This document shows, in pieces, positions 26,901 to 34,058 of a stretch of DNA of 64,000 nucleotides; the first letter of the stretch is position 1; every line of letters starts with the position of its first letter. The stretch is from assembly GCA_020632875.1 (NCBI GenBank), contig JACKET010000019.1, positions 62,001 to 126,000 on the forward strand. Reading direction: 5' to 3'. The stretch is from Alphaproteobacteria bacterium. Lineage in GTDB: Bacteria > Myxococcota_A > UBA796 > GCA-2862545. The translations under genes were made by a program, and so were the position numbers. Below the pieces are notes generated by a model. That model had not been told where the DNA came from and did not search any database. It saw only the letters and a list, made by a program, of their open reading frames with translations.

Positions 26901-27465
26901 CCTGCTGACGTTCGACGGCTCCGCCGCGCAGATCACCCGGGCCGGCACGGTCCACTGCCGCGCGTCCATCGAGCTGACCGATCCCGACGACGTCGACGAG
27001 ACCGACGAGGTGGCCGAGCCGGAGCCGCTGCACGGCGAGCCCGCGGCCCACCTCTACCGCGACGACCTGCTGTTCCACGGCCCCGCCTGGCAGATGCTCG
27101 TCGAGCTCGGCGCCTTCGAGACCGACTCCGCGGCGGCCGACGTGTCCATCGACTCGATCGACCCGCTCGCGACGACGATCGACGGCGCCCACCAGCTCCT
27201 CGCGGCGTGGTCGGGCCGCCGAACCGGCTGGCTCGGCCTCCCCGTCGGCGCGAGCGCATGGCAGGCCTCCGGGGGCCCACTGTACGGCCCGATCCGCCTG
27301 CTCGTCGACGCGCGGGTCGAAGACGGCGCGGTGCTCGGCGAGGTCGTGGCGCTCGACCCCACGGGCCGCATCGTCGTCCGCGGCTCCGGCGTGCGACTGG
27401 CGGCCGCGAGCCGTTGGAACGCCGGCGAAGCGCCCGCCGCGTTGCGGGGTCCCGCCGATGGCTGA
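20953..27465 (+). CDS. Type I PUFA-synthase-like polyketide synthase (NPD-like, KS, AT, ACP, KR, DH)
   Basis: 2170 aa, cytosolic megasynthase. Residues ~1-220 look like a first nitronate-monooxygenase-like half (EAGGRCGE, VGAAGIVLD). Residues ~225-500 are an NPD/enoyl-reductase-like barrel (LVQGPMANVSEKPG, REAGGHVG at ~362, AGGIGDAV). KS spans ~600-1050 with Cys807 in DAACAAS, His941 in EAHGTGTD and His976 in GIGHLKGG. AT is ~1130-1430 with Ser1212 in GHSVGE. A single ACP has Ser1517 in LGIDSIRKME, the PUFA-synthase form. KR is ~1690-1880 with Tyr1828; DH is ~1915-2150 with His1934 in DHTVAGRPLVP and LFHGPAW. KS-AT-ACP-KR-DH is the PfaA order, with a PfaD-like domain fused in front. It probably builds a reduced acyl chain for the downstream type III PKS. 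Start fixed by ATGA overlap. Confidence 0.92.
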   Translation: MLLFVDPIEGWDADEVAATDALIRGRDWSDDARDGLAHAVLPLDSPDVAGFVAACQRTGSTPWVEVGDITRLREAARHGAHLWLRGYEAGGRCGEVGALVLIRAAHRSRRPWVAQGLGLRAMGAAMAVGAAGIVLDAHLWLLPDSPLHPDHKAFLLGRSGRDTAAVDGERTLRGAVRPRWWADPESGLPCPTCIPELPDTGTLAEAVAALGDRAFEIAASGAGASVLAADPLHTGRPLVQGPMANVSEKPGLARAVLDAGGLPFCALGALKPDAAQRVLDGMAALEGPWGVGVIGFDVMPFRDAHLDAVAAAGTRPVILAGGSPALAVQVQQRGLEPWLHTPSARLAKMALKRGVAVVVFEGREAGGHVGQLTSVAAWEEGLAEVEDAKGPAMAVLAGGIGDAVSAAFAATMACGAFEKGHRIALQVGTALFFTHEIVESQQITRAYQQAAVAAERTVLVGDTVNLPLQCAPNRYTDRAVADEKAWLREGLPLGERRERVERHNLGRTRVAAKGIERDGHGGYQRVPVQRQLDEGAYTMGQGALVEDRLTTVAALFAELTDGAMSLLRRQRTPHESFGPPLPVAGEPHVPVRAAALRQADPDEPIAVVGLGCALPGGLGVDAFRETLLFGLDAVRAVPDERWRADRYFDPTDRERTRTGTRMAGLVEGFEFDPLAFGIPPRVAPSMDRAQQLALVAAREAVEGVRIADRRRAAVVLGNSMGGEHAKSLAVRVRFREVLAALDAEGAFAGLDAHALEALSDRVEARLSETLPPVDVESMSGLLSNVIAGRVASWLDLMGGNLTVDAACAASLAAVETAVEWLRNGRCDVVLTGGVDADLSPETYVGFSRTHALSRTGSSPFSSRADGFVMGEGAAVFVLKRKSDAERDGDRIWALIRGIGQSSDGRSTGITAPRAEGQQLAIQRAYAGCDFGPDAVEMIEAHGTGTDVGDATELTALARVFAGQTAWLGSVKSGIGHLKGGAGAAGLLKAVLAVAHRVVPPTLHATPLRDELARSPFRLPRTPVPFERDVPRASVSAFGFGGTNFHVLVEGAEPVPCERPHLAPSAWADAVPELRVYAADDAETLLARFDADHTCTPEEAVARGHRLVVLDRPPGLRAWVASGATGSFGGRAWRFAGPMAPPVLVFPGQGSPRVGALSKLHAMPASAAALRALGVTDVDTSADPAAQHELLVTTAIGWAAVLDLPVAGVVGHSVGELGALAAAGVLEPADALELARARGRGLKSCPRGAMVAVALDGPEAAALAGQTGLHVAALNGPGASVLAGSPGRVEVAAALARERGIRSTVLDVERAFHTPDVEPAARALAEVVSGVPLQEGAPWWSNVGEVDDVRDALVRAVTEPVGFRPAIERAAAEGHRLFVHCGPGSAMARHIEKTVPGSVVVSLDPAPDDDGDGLVRGACALLALGYVGLLRQLPARFVTLPFPTEPRAPVREAGEAFTAPERAERPAPTAPAAVESESDEPVSEVRRVVLDAIFEITGYPAQALVPGARLDADLGIDSIRKMEIIGLVQDRLGLEIDDAALSELGSLDVDALVAWLEHPPERRAREAVPTAEAHRWRLTWLPGALPDAEAPGPLPEVLADAPLRELLAPWVGGAPFPRAVALDPDLPAHHGVAAFVEVAAKETGRAIRVVFLRGEVSESHFRRALSTPSGRILLDGERVLVPGHCANPVAHGLPDAPVVLASGGTTGILGPCLDALPGARGIVFGRRPQQSAPPGFEYVVCDVTDARAVAALARRCRETYGRIDVVVHAAGALRDGLLETRTAEDLDVALAAKLDGAQALVAATLEDAPVWVPFSSVSAHLANPGQSLYAAANAALEALVHPTATRSVPMVWTAWSEVGMAADPALQRLLASRGILPLSPATGAAAFVDALGADGPQWLAPEPPPTATLPWPLTGWAGATFSIALDPSDPVLVDHTVAGRPLVPAALWVSALLHAAGILDPGAAWSLHDLEILAPCFVTRPESVLLTFDGSAAQITRAGTVHCRASIELTDPDDVDETDEVAEPEPLHGEPAAHLYRDDLLFHGPAWQMLVELGAFETDSAAADVSIDSIDPLATTIDGAHQLLAAWSGRRTGWLGLPVGASAWQASGGPLYGPIRLLVDARVEDGAVLGEVVALDPTGRIVVRGSGVRLAAASRWNAGEAPAALRGPADG

Positions 27466-28492
27466 GCCCCGCATCCAGTCCATCGGGCGCGCCGTCCCCG
27501 AGCGTCGCGTGGCCCAGCAGGACCTCCTCGTCCACAGCCCGTGGCGACGGAGCCCCCTGCTCGAGCGGCTGTTCCTCGACTCGCCCGTCCACACGCGCGG
27601 TTTCTTCGTGCCGCCCGAGTTCTACGCGACCCCGCGCACCCTCACCGAGACCAACGCGGCGTGGCGCGAGGGTGCGCTGCTCCTCGGCGGTCGAGCCGTT
27701 CGCGACTCCCTCTCCCGTGCGGGCCTCGGCCCCCGCGACGTCGACCTCTTCGCGGTCACGACGGTCACCGGCTACACGACGCCCGGCCTCGATCTGCTCC
27801 TCGCCCGCCAGGAGTCCATGCGGTCGGACTTCGCGCGCGCGCACTTCAACTGCGTCGGCTGCCACGCGGCCATCCCGCTGCTGAAGGTCGCCGCCGACCA
27901 CGTCTCGCGACGCCCCGGCGACACGGCGCTCGCGCTGGCCGTCGAGGTCTGCAGCGCGTGCTTCAGCGAGCGCGATGCGCCCGAGAACCTCGTGGCCACG
28001 GCCCTGTTCGCGGATGGGGCCGCGTGCGCCACGATCGGTACCGGCGGCGACGGCCCCGTGCTACTCGACTTCGGGAGCCGCTACGACTTCGAGCACATCG
28101 ACACCCTGGGGTTCGACCTCGACGCGCTGGGGTTCCGCATCGTGCTCGACCCGAGCATCCCCGACCTCGTCGCGTCGCACATCGAACCCACGGTCGACGA
28201 TCTGCTCGCGCGGAACGGTGTGGAGCGCAGCGCGGTCCGCTCGTGGGCGCTGCATCCGGGCGGCTCGCGCATCCTCGAGGCGGTGGGCACGGCGCTCGGG
28301 CTCGACGATCGCGCGATGGCTGCGTCGAGACGGGTGCTTCGGACGCACGGCAACATGAGCTCGCCGAGCGTCCTGTTCTCGCTCGCCGAGGACCTCCGCA
28401 CGCACGGCGTCCCGTCCGACGGGTACGGGGTGATGGCGGCCTTCGGGCCCGGCCTGGGAATCGAGGTCGCGCTGTTGGGCTTCGGACGATAA
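27458..28492 (+). CDS. Type III polyketide synthase (chalcone/alkylresorcinol synthase family)
   Basis: 344 aa, thiolase-fold homodimer. The catalytic triad is in place: Cys135 in VGCHAAIPLLK, His266 in LHPGGSRI and Asn299 in HGNMSSPSVLF; FGPGLGIE near the end is also typical. Such enzymes extend an acyl starter with malonyl-CoA and cyclise it to resorcinols, pyrones or phloroglucinols. The ATG lies 8 nt inside the end of the PKS gene, so it is made together with the PKS. This coupling suggests the long acyl chain made by the type I enzyme is its starter, as known for Azotobacter alkylresorcinols. The actual product is unknown. Confidence 0.92.
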   Translation: MAEPRIQSIGRAVPERRVAQQDLLVHSPWRRSPLLERLFLDSPVHTRGFFVPPEFYATPRTLTETNAAWREGALLLGGRAVRDSLSRAGLGPRDVDLFAVTTVTGYTTPGLDLLLARQESMRSDFARAHFNCVGCHAAIPLLKVAADHVSRRPGDTALALAVEVCSACFSERDAPENLVATALFADGAACATIGTGGDGPVLLDFGSRYDFEHIDTLGFDLDALGFRIVLDPSIPDLVASHIEPTVDDLLARNGVERSAVRSWALHPGGSRILEAVGTALGLDDRAMAASRRVLRTHGNMSSPSVLFSLAEDLRTHGVPSDGYGVMAAFGPGLGIEVALLGFGR

Positions 28493-28518
28493 ACCGTGCC
28501 CTTCCACGGAGACGCAGC

Positions 28519-30261
28519 TTGACTGACAAGACCGAAGACGCCGGCACGGAAGAAGACTACACGCCGACCGGCACCGACTACGTGAGCGACAGACGCTTCG
28601 CCGACTTCCCCATCTCCGCCGAGGTCCTGAAGGGCATCCTCGAGCTCGGGTACGAGAACGCGACCCCCGTCCAGTCCGCCACCATCGAGGCCGGCATCGC
28701 TGGCACCGACATGCTCGTCCGCGCGAAGACCGGCACCGGCAAGACCACGGCCTTCTGCCTGCCGATGATCGAGCGCATCCCCGATGGCGCCGACGGCCCG
28801 CGCGCCCTGGTGCTCGCGCCGACCCGCGAGCTCGCGCAGCAGATCGCCGAAGAGGCGGCCGGGCTCGCGAAGTACCGCGACATCCAGGTCGTCACCCTGG
28901 TCGGCGGCCTCGCGATGGGCCCGCAGGAGAAGGCGCTCGAGTCGGGCGCGCAGTTCGTCGTCGGCACGCCCGGCCGCGTGCTCGACCACATCCGCCGCAA
29001 GAACCTCGACACGAGCGGCATCCAGTCGATCTGCCTCGACGAGGCCGACGAGATGCTGTCGATGGGCTTCTACGAAGACGTGACCGCCATCGTCGACCAG
29101 ACGCCGTCCAACCGTCAGGTGCTGCTGTTCTCCGCGACGATCAGCGACGACACGAAGCGCCTCGTCGATGCCTACCTGAAAGAGGGCGCCGAGAACATCC
29201 GGCTGTCCACCGACGCCGACAACGTCGAGCTCATCGAGCACATCATCTACGAGACCGACCCCGCCGTTCACAAGGTGCGGTCGCTGCTCTACCTGCTCGA
29301 CACCGAAGACCCCACGTCGGCCATCATCTTCTGCAACACCCGCGAAGACACCGCCACGGTGGCGAGTTTCCTCGACCGGCAGGGCCTCGATGTCCAGCTC
29401 ATCTCGGGCGAGCTGTCCCAGGCGCGCCGGTCGCAGGTCATGAAGAAGGTGAAGTCCGGCGAGGTCCGCTTCCTCGTCGCCACCGACGTGGCGGCCCGCG
29501 GCATCGACATCTCCGACCTGTCGCACGTCATCAACTACAGCCTCCCGCAAGAGGCCGCGGTCTACCTCCACCGCTCCGGCCGCACGGGCCGCATCGGCAA
29601 GAAGGGCACCTGCATCAACCTCGTGGGCGGGTCCGACCTCAGCACGCGCCGCCAGCTCGAGACCATCCACGGCCTCGAGTTCACGGTGAAGGCGCTGCCC
29701 GACCCCGAGACCGCCGCCCGCACCCGCGTCGAGCGCCAGGCCGAGCAGATCCGCGCCGCCATGGGCACGATGGTGTTCGAGGCGTACCTCCCCACGGTTC
29801 GCGCGCTGAAGGAGCGTCCCGATGGCGACGCCCTGCTCGCCGCCGCCCTGCGCGTGTTCTTCCAGTGGAACCGGCAGCGCAAGGCCGTCGAGGGCGAGGT
29901 CGACACGCTCGCCGACCTCCGCGAGAAGCGCAACGAGCGCGCCGACCGCAAGGCCGCGCGCAGCCGCGACGGGCGCGACAGCCGCGACAGCCGTGACGGG
30001 GGCCGCCGCGACCGCAAGAAGGGCCGGCGCCGCGACGACGACGCCCCGTCCGACTCCGGCGGCAAGCTCGACGATCTCGACGCGCTGCTCAGCGCCGACA
30101 GCGCGAGCGATTCCGGCGACGCGGGCGATGCCGACGGCAAGAAGAAGAAGCGCCGGCGCCGCAAGAAGAAGGGCGGTGGCGAAGGCGGCTCCGACGCCGT
30201 GGCTCCGACGGCCGACACGGGCGGTGGCGACCTCGACGACCTCGACGCGCTCCTGTCCTGA
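28519..30261 (+). CDS. DEAD-box RNA helicase with charged C-terminal tail
   Basis: 580 aa from TTG 28519, chosen because GGAG sits ~9 nt upstream and the sequence reads TDKTEDAG in frame; no ATG is available near. Helicase motifs in order: ATPVQSATI (Q motif), AKTGTGKT, PTRELAQQ, TPGRVLD, DEADEML, SATI, ATDVAARGIDI and HRSGRTGR. A helical C-terminal domain follows, then a ~110-residue tail of RD/SRD repeats and Lys/Arg clusters. The motif LDDLDALLS appears twice in the tail, the second time as the last residues of the protein. It remodels RNA (ribosome assembly or mRNA decay), by family. Confidence 0.92.
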   Translation: MTDKTEDAGTEEDYTPTGTDYVSDRRFADFPISAEVLKGILELGYENATPVQSATIEAGIAGTDMLVRAKTGTGKTTAFCLPMIERIPDGADGPRALVLAPTRELAQQIAEEAAGLAKYRDIQVVTLVGGLAMGPQEKALESGAQFVVGTPGRVLDHIRRKNLDTSGIQSICLDEADEMLSMGFYEDVTAIVDQTPSNRQVLLFSATISDDTKRLVDAYLKEGAENIRLSTDADNVELIEHIIYETDPAVHKVRSLLYLLDTEDPTSAIIFCNTREDTATVASFLDRQGLDVQLISGELSQARRSQVMKKVKSGEVRFLVATDVAARGIDISDLSHVINYSLPQEAAVYLHRSGRTGRIGKKGTCINLVGGSDLSTRRQLETIHGLEFTVKALPDPETAARTRVERQAEQIRAAMGTMVFEAYLPTVRALKERPDGDALLAAALRVFFQWNRQRKAVEGEVDTLADLREKRNERADRKAARSRDGRDSRDSRDGGRRDRKKGRRRDDDAPSDSGGKLDDLDALLSADSASDSGDAGDADGKKKKRRRRKKKGGGEGGSDAVAPTADTGGGDLDDLDALLS

Positions 30262-30270
30262 GGCGACCCG

Positions 30271-31236
30271 GTGACGACCCCGCGTGAGATGCTCGAAGCG
30301 CTCGTCCGGTCCGGACGGGTGCTCCTCACCGGGCCGTCGCAGCCCGACGGTGACAGCATCGGTGCGTGCCTGGCCCTGCAGCGCGTGCTCCGCGCGCGCG
30401 GCGTCACGTGCGAGGTCGCAGGCGAGCCCTCCTACCGGTACACGTGGATGCCCGGCGTCGACGGCATGGTGCCCGATGCGCGCATCGAGGCGGACTGGCC
30501 CGCCGTCGTCGTGCTCGACGGCGACCGGCACCGGCTGAGCCCGCGCACCGAAGCCGCGTTCACGGCGGCGCCGCTCCGCGGCATCATCGATCACCACGCA
30601 TCGACGACGAACGACGGCTACACGCACTTCTGGCTCGCTCCCGAAGCGGGCTCGGCGTGCGAGATGCTCTACGCCCAGCTCGGTGCGTGGGACGTCCCGC
30701 TCGACCGCGCGCTGGCCGAGGTCCTCTACACGGGCCTGATCTTCGACACGGGCTGCTTCCGGTACAGCAACACGACGCCCGAGAGCCACGCGATGGCCGC
30801 GAGGCTCCTCGAAGCGGGGATCGACCACGCGGCCATCTGCCTGCAGGTCCTGATGGACAAGCGCCAGTCCGGCCTGCGCCTCGCGAGCGAGGTGTTCGCC
30901 GAAGCGCGGTTCGAGCTCGACGGGCAGCTGGCCGTCAGCACGGTCACGCTCGGCCAGCGCACGCGGCTCGACGTGGCCGATGGCGATCTCGAAGGGCTCG
31001 TCGAGAGCCTGTCGCACGTGCACGGCGTGGAGGTCGGCGTGCTGCTGATCGAGCGCGCCGACGGCTGGTGCAAGCTGTCGCTGCGCAGCCGGGGCAAGGT
31101 GAACGTCGCGAGCGTCGCGAAGTCCCTGTCGCCGTCGGGCGGCGGGCACGCGAAGGCCGCGGGGGTGTCGCTCCGCGAGCCCCTGGCCGACATCCGGGCG
31201 CGCGTCATCTCGATCGTGGGCGACGCGCTCAGCTGA
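30271..31236 (+). CDS. nrnA: DHH/DHHA1 phosphoesterase, NrnA-like oligoribonuclease/pAp phosphatase
   Basis: 321 aa from GTG 30271, 9 nt after the helicase gene. Motifs of the DHH superfamily: SQPDGDSIGA, VVVLDGD, IIDHHAS, and the DHHA1 signature SPSGGGHAKAAG near the C-terminus. NrnA enzymes degrade 2-5 nt RNAs and dephosphorylate pAp; both would complement RNA turnover by the preceding DEAD-box helicase, with which it forms an operon. Length fits NrnA (310-340 aa). A related cyclic-dinucleotide phosphodiesterase role cannot be excluded. Confidence 0.85.
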   Translation: MTTPREMLEALVRSGRVLLTGPSQPDGDSIGACLALQRVLRARGVTCEVAGEPSYRYTWMPGVDGMVPDARIEADWPAVVVLDGDRHRLSPRTEAAFTAAPLRGIIDHHASTTNDGYTHFWLAPEAGSACEMLYAQLGAWDVPLDRALAEVLYTGLIFDTGCFRYSNTTPESHAMAARLLEAGIDHAAICLQVLMDKRQSGLRLASEVFAEARFELDGQLAVSTVTLGQRTRLDVADGDLEGLVESLSHVHGVEVGVLLIERADGWCKLSLRSRGKVNVASVAKSLSPSGGGHAKAAGVSLREPLADIRARVISIVGDALS

Positions 31237-31394
31237 CCGTCAGTCCTGCGTTCCCGTCCGGCTACCCGACATTCTCGCGCCCGTCCCGGACCGACGCGCC
31301 GGAGTCGGCACGGGCGCGAGCGCCCGCACCGCGCAGAAGACGCTGAAGACGCAGAAGCACGCAGAAGAAGAAGGTGCGTGGGAACCGCATCCGC

Positions 31395-31852
31395 TGACCG
31401 GAAGGGGTCGACCTGCGAGCGTCCCGTGGCCTCACGCAGATGACGCAGAAGGACGCGGATGACGCAGAAACGAGACCGTCGCGGGTGTGGAGCGTCCTCG
31501 TGTCCCCCAGCGACGTCGAGGAGGATTGAGAATTTCGACGAGGACGGGGAGGACGTCGACGGGTCCACTGACCCGAGCAGCCCGAAACACCGGCCTGCTC
31601 TGGTGAGTCCCGAATCCGGTCCGCCTGGAGGCCTCTCCGTCGACCCGAAGACCGAGACGCCCCTCGAGAGTCCTGACGTCGCGGCTGGACCTCGGCGTCC
31701 TTGGCGGTCTTCGCCGTGATATTCCGCCGACGGTGGCCGGGGAAACGAGGACGCTGTACCCGCGGCGGCCTCGTTTCTGCGTCATCTGCGTCCTTCTGCG
31801 TCATCTGCGTGAGGCCCTGAGACGCTCGAAGCCCGGCCGCTTCCGACACAGA
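31395..31852. repeat. Repeat element 3: inverted arms with partial central hairpin
   Basis: Left arm: TGACCGGAAGGGGTCGACC..., core 31430-31475. Right arm: inverted core 31769-31813 and the end TTCCGACACAGAG at about 31852. Centre: GAGCAG at about 31574 and CTGCTCTGGTGA at about 31593-31604, the left half diverged by two or three bases. A 9-nt-periodic CTTGGCGGTCTTCGCCGTG tract lies in the right half. This element fills the gap between two convergent genes. Between 31237 and 31394 I see nothing further. Confidence 0.85.
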
Positions 31853-31907
31853 GACGCGTTCGACCACGAATCAGCGCCTTCTCGACTGCGTGATCGGCGG
31901 AGTCGGA

Positions 31908-32702
31908 CTAGTCGAGCTCGGCCGTCAGGTACTCGAACGCATCGTCGACGGAGTCGGACGTGTGCATCAGGTTCACGTCGTCGGGCGAGATGGTGCCGAA
32001 CTCGGCCATCGCGTCGGTGTTGATGACGCGCCCCCAGTAGTCGCTGCCGAACAGCACGATTGGGAGCTTCTTCTTGATCTTCCCGGTCTGGACCAGGGTG
32101 AGGGTCTCGAACAGCTCGTCCATCGTGCCGAAGCCGCCCGGGAAGATCACCAGGGCCTTCGCCATGTAGAGGAACCAGTACTTCCGCGTGAAGAAGTAGT
32201 GGAACTCGAACGACAGGTCGCGCGTGACGTAGTCGTTGTTGCCGGCCTCGAAGGGCAGGCTGATGCCGAGGCCGACGCTGCGGCCGCCGTCGATCTCGCT
32301 GGCGCCGCGGTTCGCGGCCTCCATGATGCCGGGCCCCGCACCGGACGAGATGACGTAGTGCTTGCCCGTACGGTTCGTCGACCACTCGGTGAGGCGGGCG
32401 GACAGCTCGCGGGCCGACTCGTAGTAGACGCTCATCCGGTCGGCGATCTGCGCGCGGCGGAGGAGCTTGTCGGCGTCTTCGTCGCCGCGGGCGACGGCCT
32501 CTTCGGCGTCGAGCACCATGCGGCGGGCCTCGTCGGACGAGCGCGTGCGCGCGGACCCGAAGAAGACGATGGTGTTGTGGACCCCGTGGCGGAGGAGCCG
32601 CTGGCGGGTCTCCTCGAACTCGCAGAGGATGCGGATGGGGCGGGCGGCCGGGGAGTTCAGGAACTCGAGGTTCTTGTAGGCCTTGGTGGGTTGATGGCTC
32701 AT
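31908..32702 (-). CDS. LOG-family protein (putative lysine decarboxylase fold)
   Basis: 264 aa. The family signature is complete: FFGSAR early, SSGAGPGIMEAANRGA in the middle and PGGFGTMDELFE as the active-site motif. Some LOG proteins are cytokinin-activating phosphoribohydrolases releasing free base from nucleoside monophosphates; many bacterial ones of this length are uncharacterised. The start is ATG 32702 rather than the adjacent ATG 32705, because the AGAGAG site is then at better spacing. It converges with nrnA across repeat element 3. Confidence 0.88.
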   Translation of the reverse strand: MSHQPTKAYKNLEFLNSPAARPIRILCEFEETRQRLLRHGVHNTIVFFGSARTRSSDEARRMVLDAEEAVARGDEDADKLLRRAQIADRMSVYYESARELSARLTEWSTNRTGKHYVISSGAGPGIMEAANRGASEIDGGRSVGLGISLPFEAGNNDYVTRDLSFEFHYFFTRKYWFLYMAKALVIFPGGFGTMDELFETLTLVQTGKIKKKLPIVLFGSDYWGRVINTDAMAEFGTISPDDVNLMHTSDSVDDAFEYLTAELD

Positions 32703-32851
32703 CATTGCTCTCTTTCTGGAACCCAGGCCCTCTAACACCGCTCGGCGCGGTTCCCGGGCGCGCGGGACGCGACTTTTTTCGAAGAGATGCCGCGCTCGCG
32801 CGTCCAATCCGCCATCGCTCCCCGGGACCGGGCCGGGGCTCTGGAGGATTC

Positions 32852-33280
32852 ATGCGCACGCTCCTGCCTTTTGCCCTCGCCGCCGCGCTGACGGGCTGTG
32901 TGATCTACGACGAGGAGCTCGTGTGGGACGACGGCACGCCCGTCGGCGATGACCCGGCGGATCGCGACCCCGCCGACCGCCCGTCTCCGCCGAGCGACGA
33001 CCCGGCGACGGGCTTCAGCGTGACGCCGGACCGCGGTCAGCCCGGCGAGACGCTCATCCTGTTCGTGGACTCGGAAGCGGGCGAACTCGGCGACGTGGTG
33101 GGCGCGGAGATGTTCGGCCCGAGCGACCTGATCGTGACCGCCGTGGCCTCGGGTGGTGCGTCGACGTTCGTGGTCACCGTCGCGATTCCCGACGACGCGG
33201 CGTCCGGCCCGAACGACCTGCTGCTCGAGCGCGCGGACGGCACGGTCGAGTTCCTGGACGACGTGTTCCGCGTCCAGTGA
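32852..33280 (+). CDS. Small lipoprotein with IPT/TIG-like domain
   Basis: 142 aa. Good ribosome site (GGAGG) 5 nt before ATG 32852. Signal peptide LLPFALAAALTGC with lipobox LTGC. An acidic/Pro linker (DPADRDPADRPSPPSDDP) leads to an ~85-residue domain starting FSVTPDRGQPGETL and ending DDVFRV, which has the pattern of a single immunoglobulin-like IPT/TIG unit. Probably outer-membrane-anchored. Function unknown. It is divergent from the LOG gene; the ~150-bp gap has a T6 run at about 32774 whose role is unclear. Confidence 0.75.
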   Translation: MRTLLPFALAAALTGCVIYDEELVWDDGTPVGDDPADRDPADRPSPPSDDPATGFSVTPDRGQPGETLILFVDSEAGELGDVVGAEMFGPSDLIVTAVASGGASTFVVTVAIPDDAASGPNDLLLERADGTVEFLDDVFRVQ

Positions 33281-33286
33281 GGCAGT

Positions 33287-33362
33287 TGGGCCGACGCCGG
33301 GGAGGCGGGGTGGGCGCGGTTCAGCTCCTGAGCTGGGCCAACGCCGGGGAGGCGGGGTGGGC
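33287..33362. repeat. Direct repeat of 29 bp around a short hairpin
   Basis: Two 29-bp copies of TGGGCC(G/A)ACGCCGGGG... at 33287-33315 and 33334-33362 differ at one base. Between them is the palindrome CAGCTC-CT-GAGCTG (322-327/330-335 of this kilobase). It lies between convergent genes, where a bidirectional terminator would be expected, though no T tract is seen. Confidence 0.7.
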
Positions 33363-33367
33363 CTGGA

Positions 33368-33889
33368 TCAGCTCAGCTCGATGACGGGCTGCGATTCCTG
33401 GAACGTGACGCGCAGGAGGTTGAGCTCGGACCGGTCGAAGCTCACGCCGACCCCCCGCTCGACCACGACGAAGCCCACGTCTTCGTAGACCTTGATGGCC
33501 CGGCGATTGTCGGTGCTGACGTAGAGGCAGGCCGAGCGCAGACCGCGCTGGCGGAGCTTCTGGAGCACGCCGCGGATGAAGTGCTGGCCGAGGCCCTGGC
33601 CACGCCAGCCCGGCTTGATGCCCATCGACAGGATCATCGCCTCGTTCGGGCGATCCCAGCAGCGCATCGTGACGCACGTGCCGATGACCTGATCCCCGAA
33701 GGAAAGCAGGTAGACGTGCCCGTTGCGCAGCATGGCGGCCGCCGCGTACTCCGAGAACGTCGACTCGGAGAACGTCTGGAGGTCGATCTCCATGAGAGTG
33801 TCGATGAGCTCGGGGGTGACCGCATGCGCTTCTTCGATGCGGAAGCCGGTACGCGGACCTGGCTGCCCACTCGTCCCAAAGCTCTCCAT
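33368..33889 (-). CDS. GNAT-family N-acetyltransferase
   Basis: 173 aa. The acetyl-CoA-binding loop RGQGLGQ follows LSMGIKPGW, and the C-terminal STDNRRAIKVYEDVGFVVVERG is the usual GNAT motif B region. Resembles RimI-type enzymes that acetylate an amino group of a protein or small molecule; the substrate cannot be deduced. Start ATG 33889 is preceded by AGGGGGG. It is divergent from pepP. Confidence 0.85.
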   Translation of the reverse strand: MESFGTSGQPGPRTGFRIEEAHAVTPELIDTLMEIDLQTFSESTFSEYAAAAMLRNGHVYLLSFGDQVIGTCVTMRCWDRPNEAMILSMGIKPGWRGQGLGQHFIRGVLQKLRQRGLRSACLYVSTDNRRAIKVYEDVGFVVVERGVGVSFDRSELNLLRVTFQESQPVIELS

Positions 33890-33972
33890 GAACCCCCCTG
33901 CCGGCAGAAGCGCAGTGGTTTCGCACCCGCAATCACGGTAGGACGCTTGGGATATCGGATCAAGAGGTCGTC

Positions 33973-33989
33973 TGCAACCGACGGTTGCA
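33973..33989. promoter_or_regulatory. Perfect inverted repeat TGCAACC-GAC-GGTTGCA
   Basis: Seven-base arms with a 3-bp spacer, between the divergent GNAT and pepP genes, 70-85 bp from each start codon. The size and placement fit a repressor or activator operator; no adjacent regulator gene points to the binder. Confidence 0.5.
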
Positions 33990-34058
33990 CACGGCCTGCC
34001 GACCCCCCGCACATCGCGGCCGAAGCGCGCTCGGCGCGCTCCGCGATCGGAGATCGAA

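Noticed and set aside
32774..32779. T6 run as an intrinsic terminator
   Set aside because: Only a 5-bp stem precedes it and no plus-strand gene ends upstream; it lies between divergent genes.
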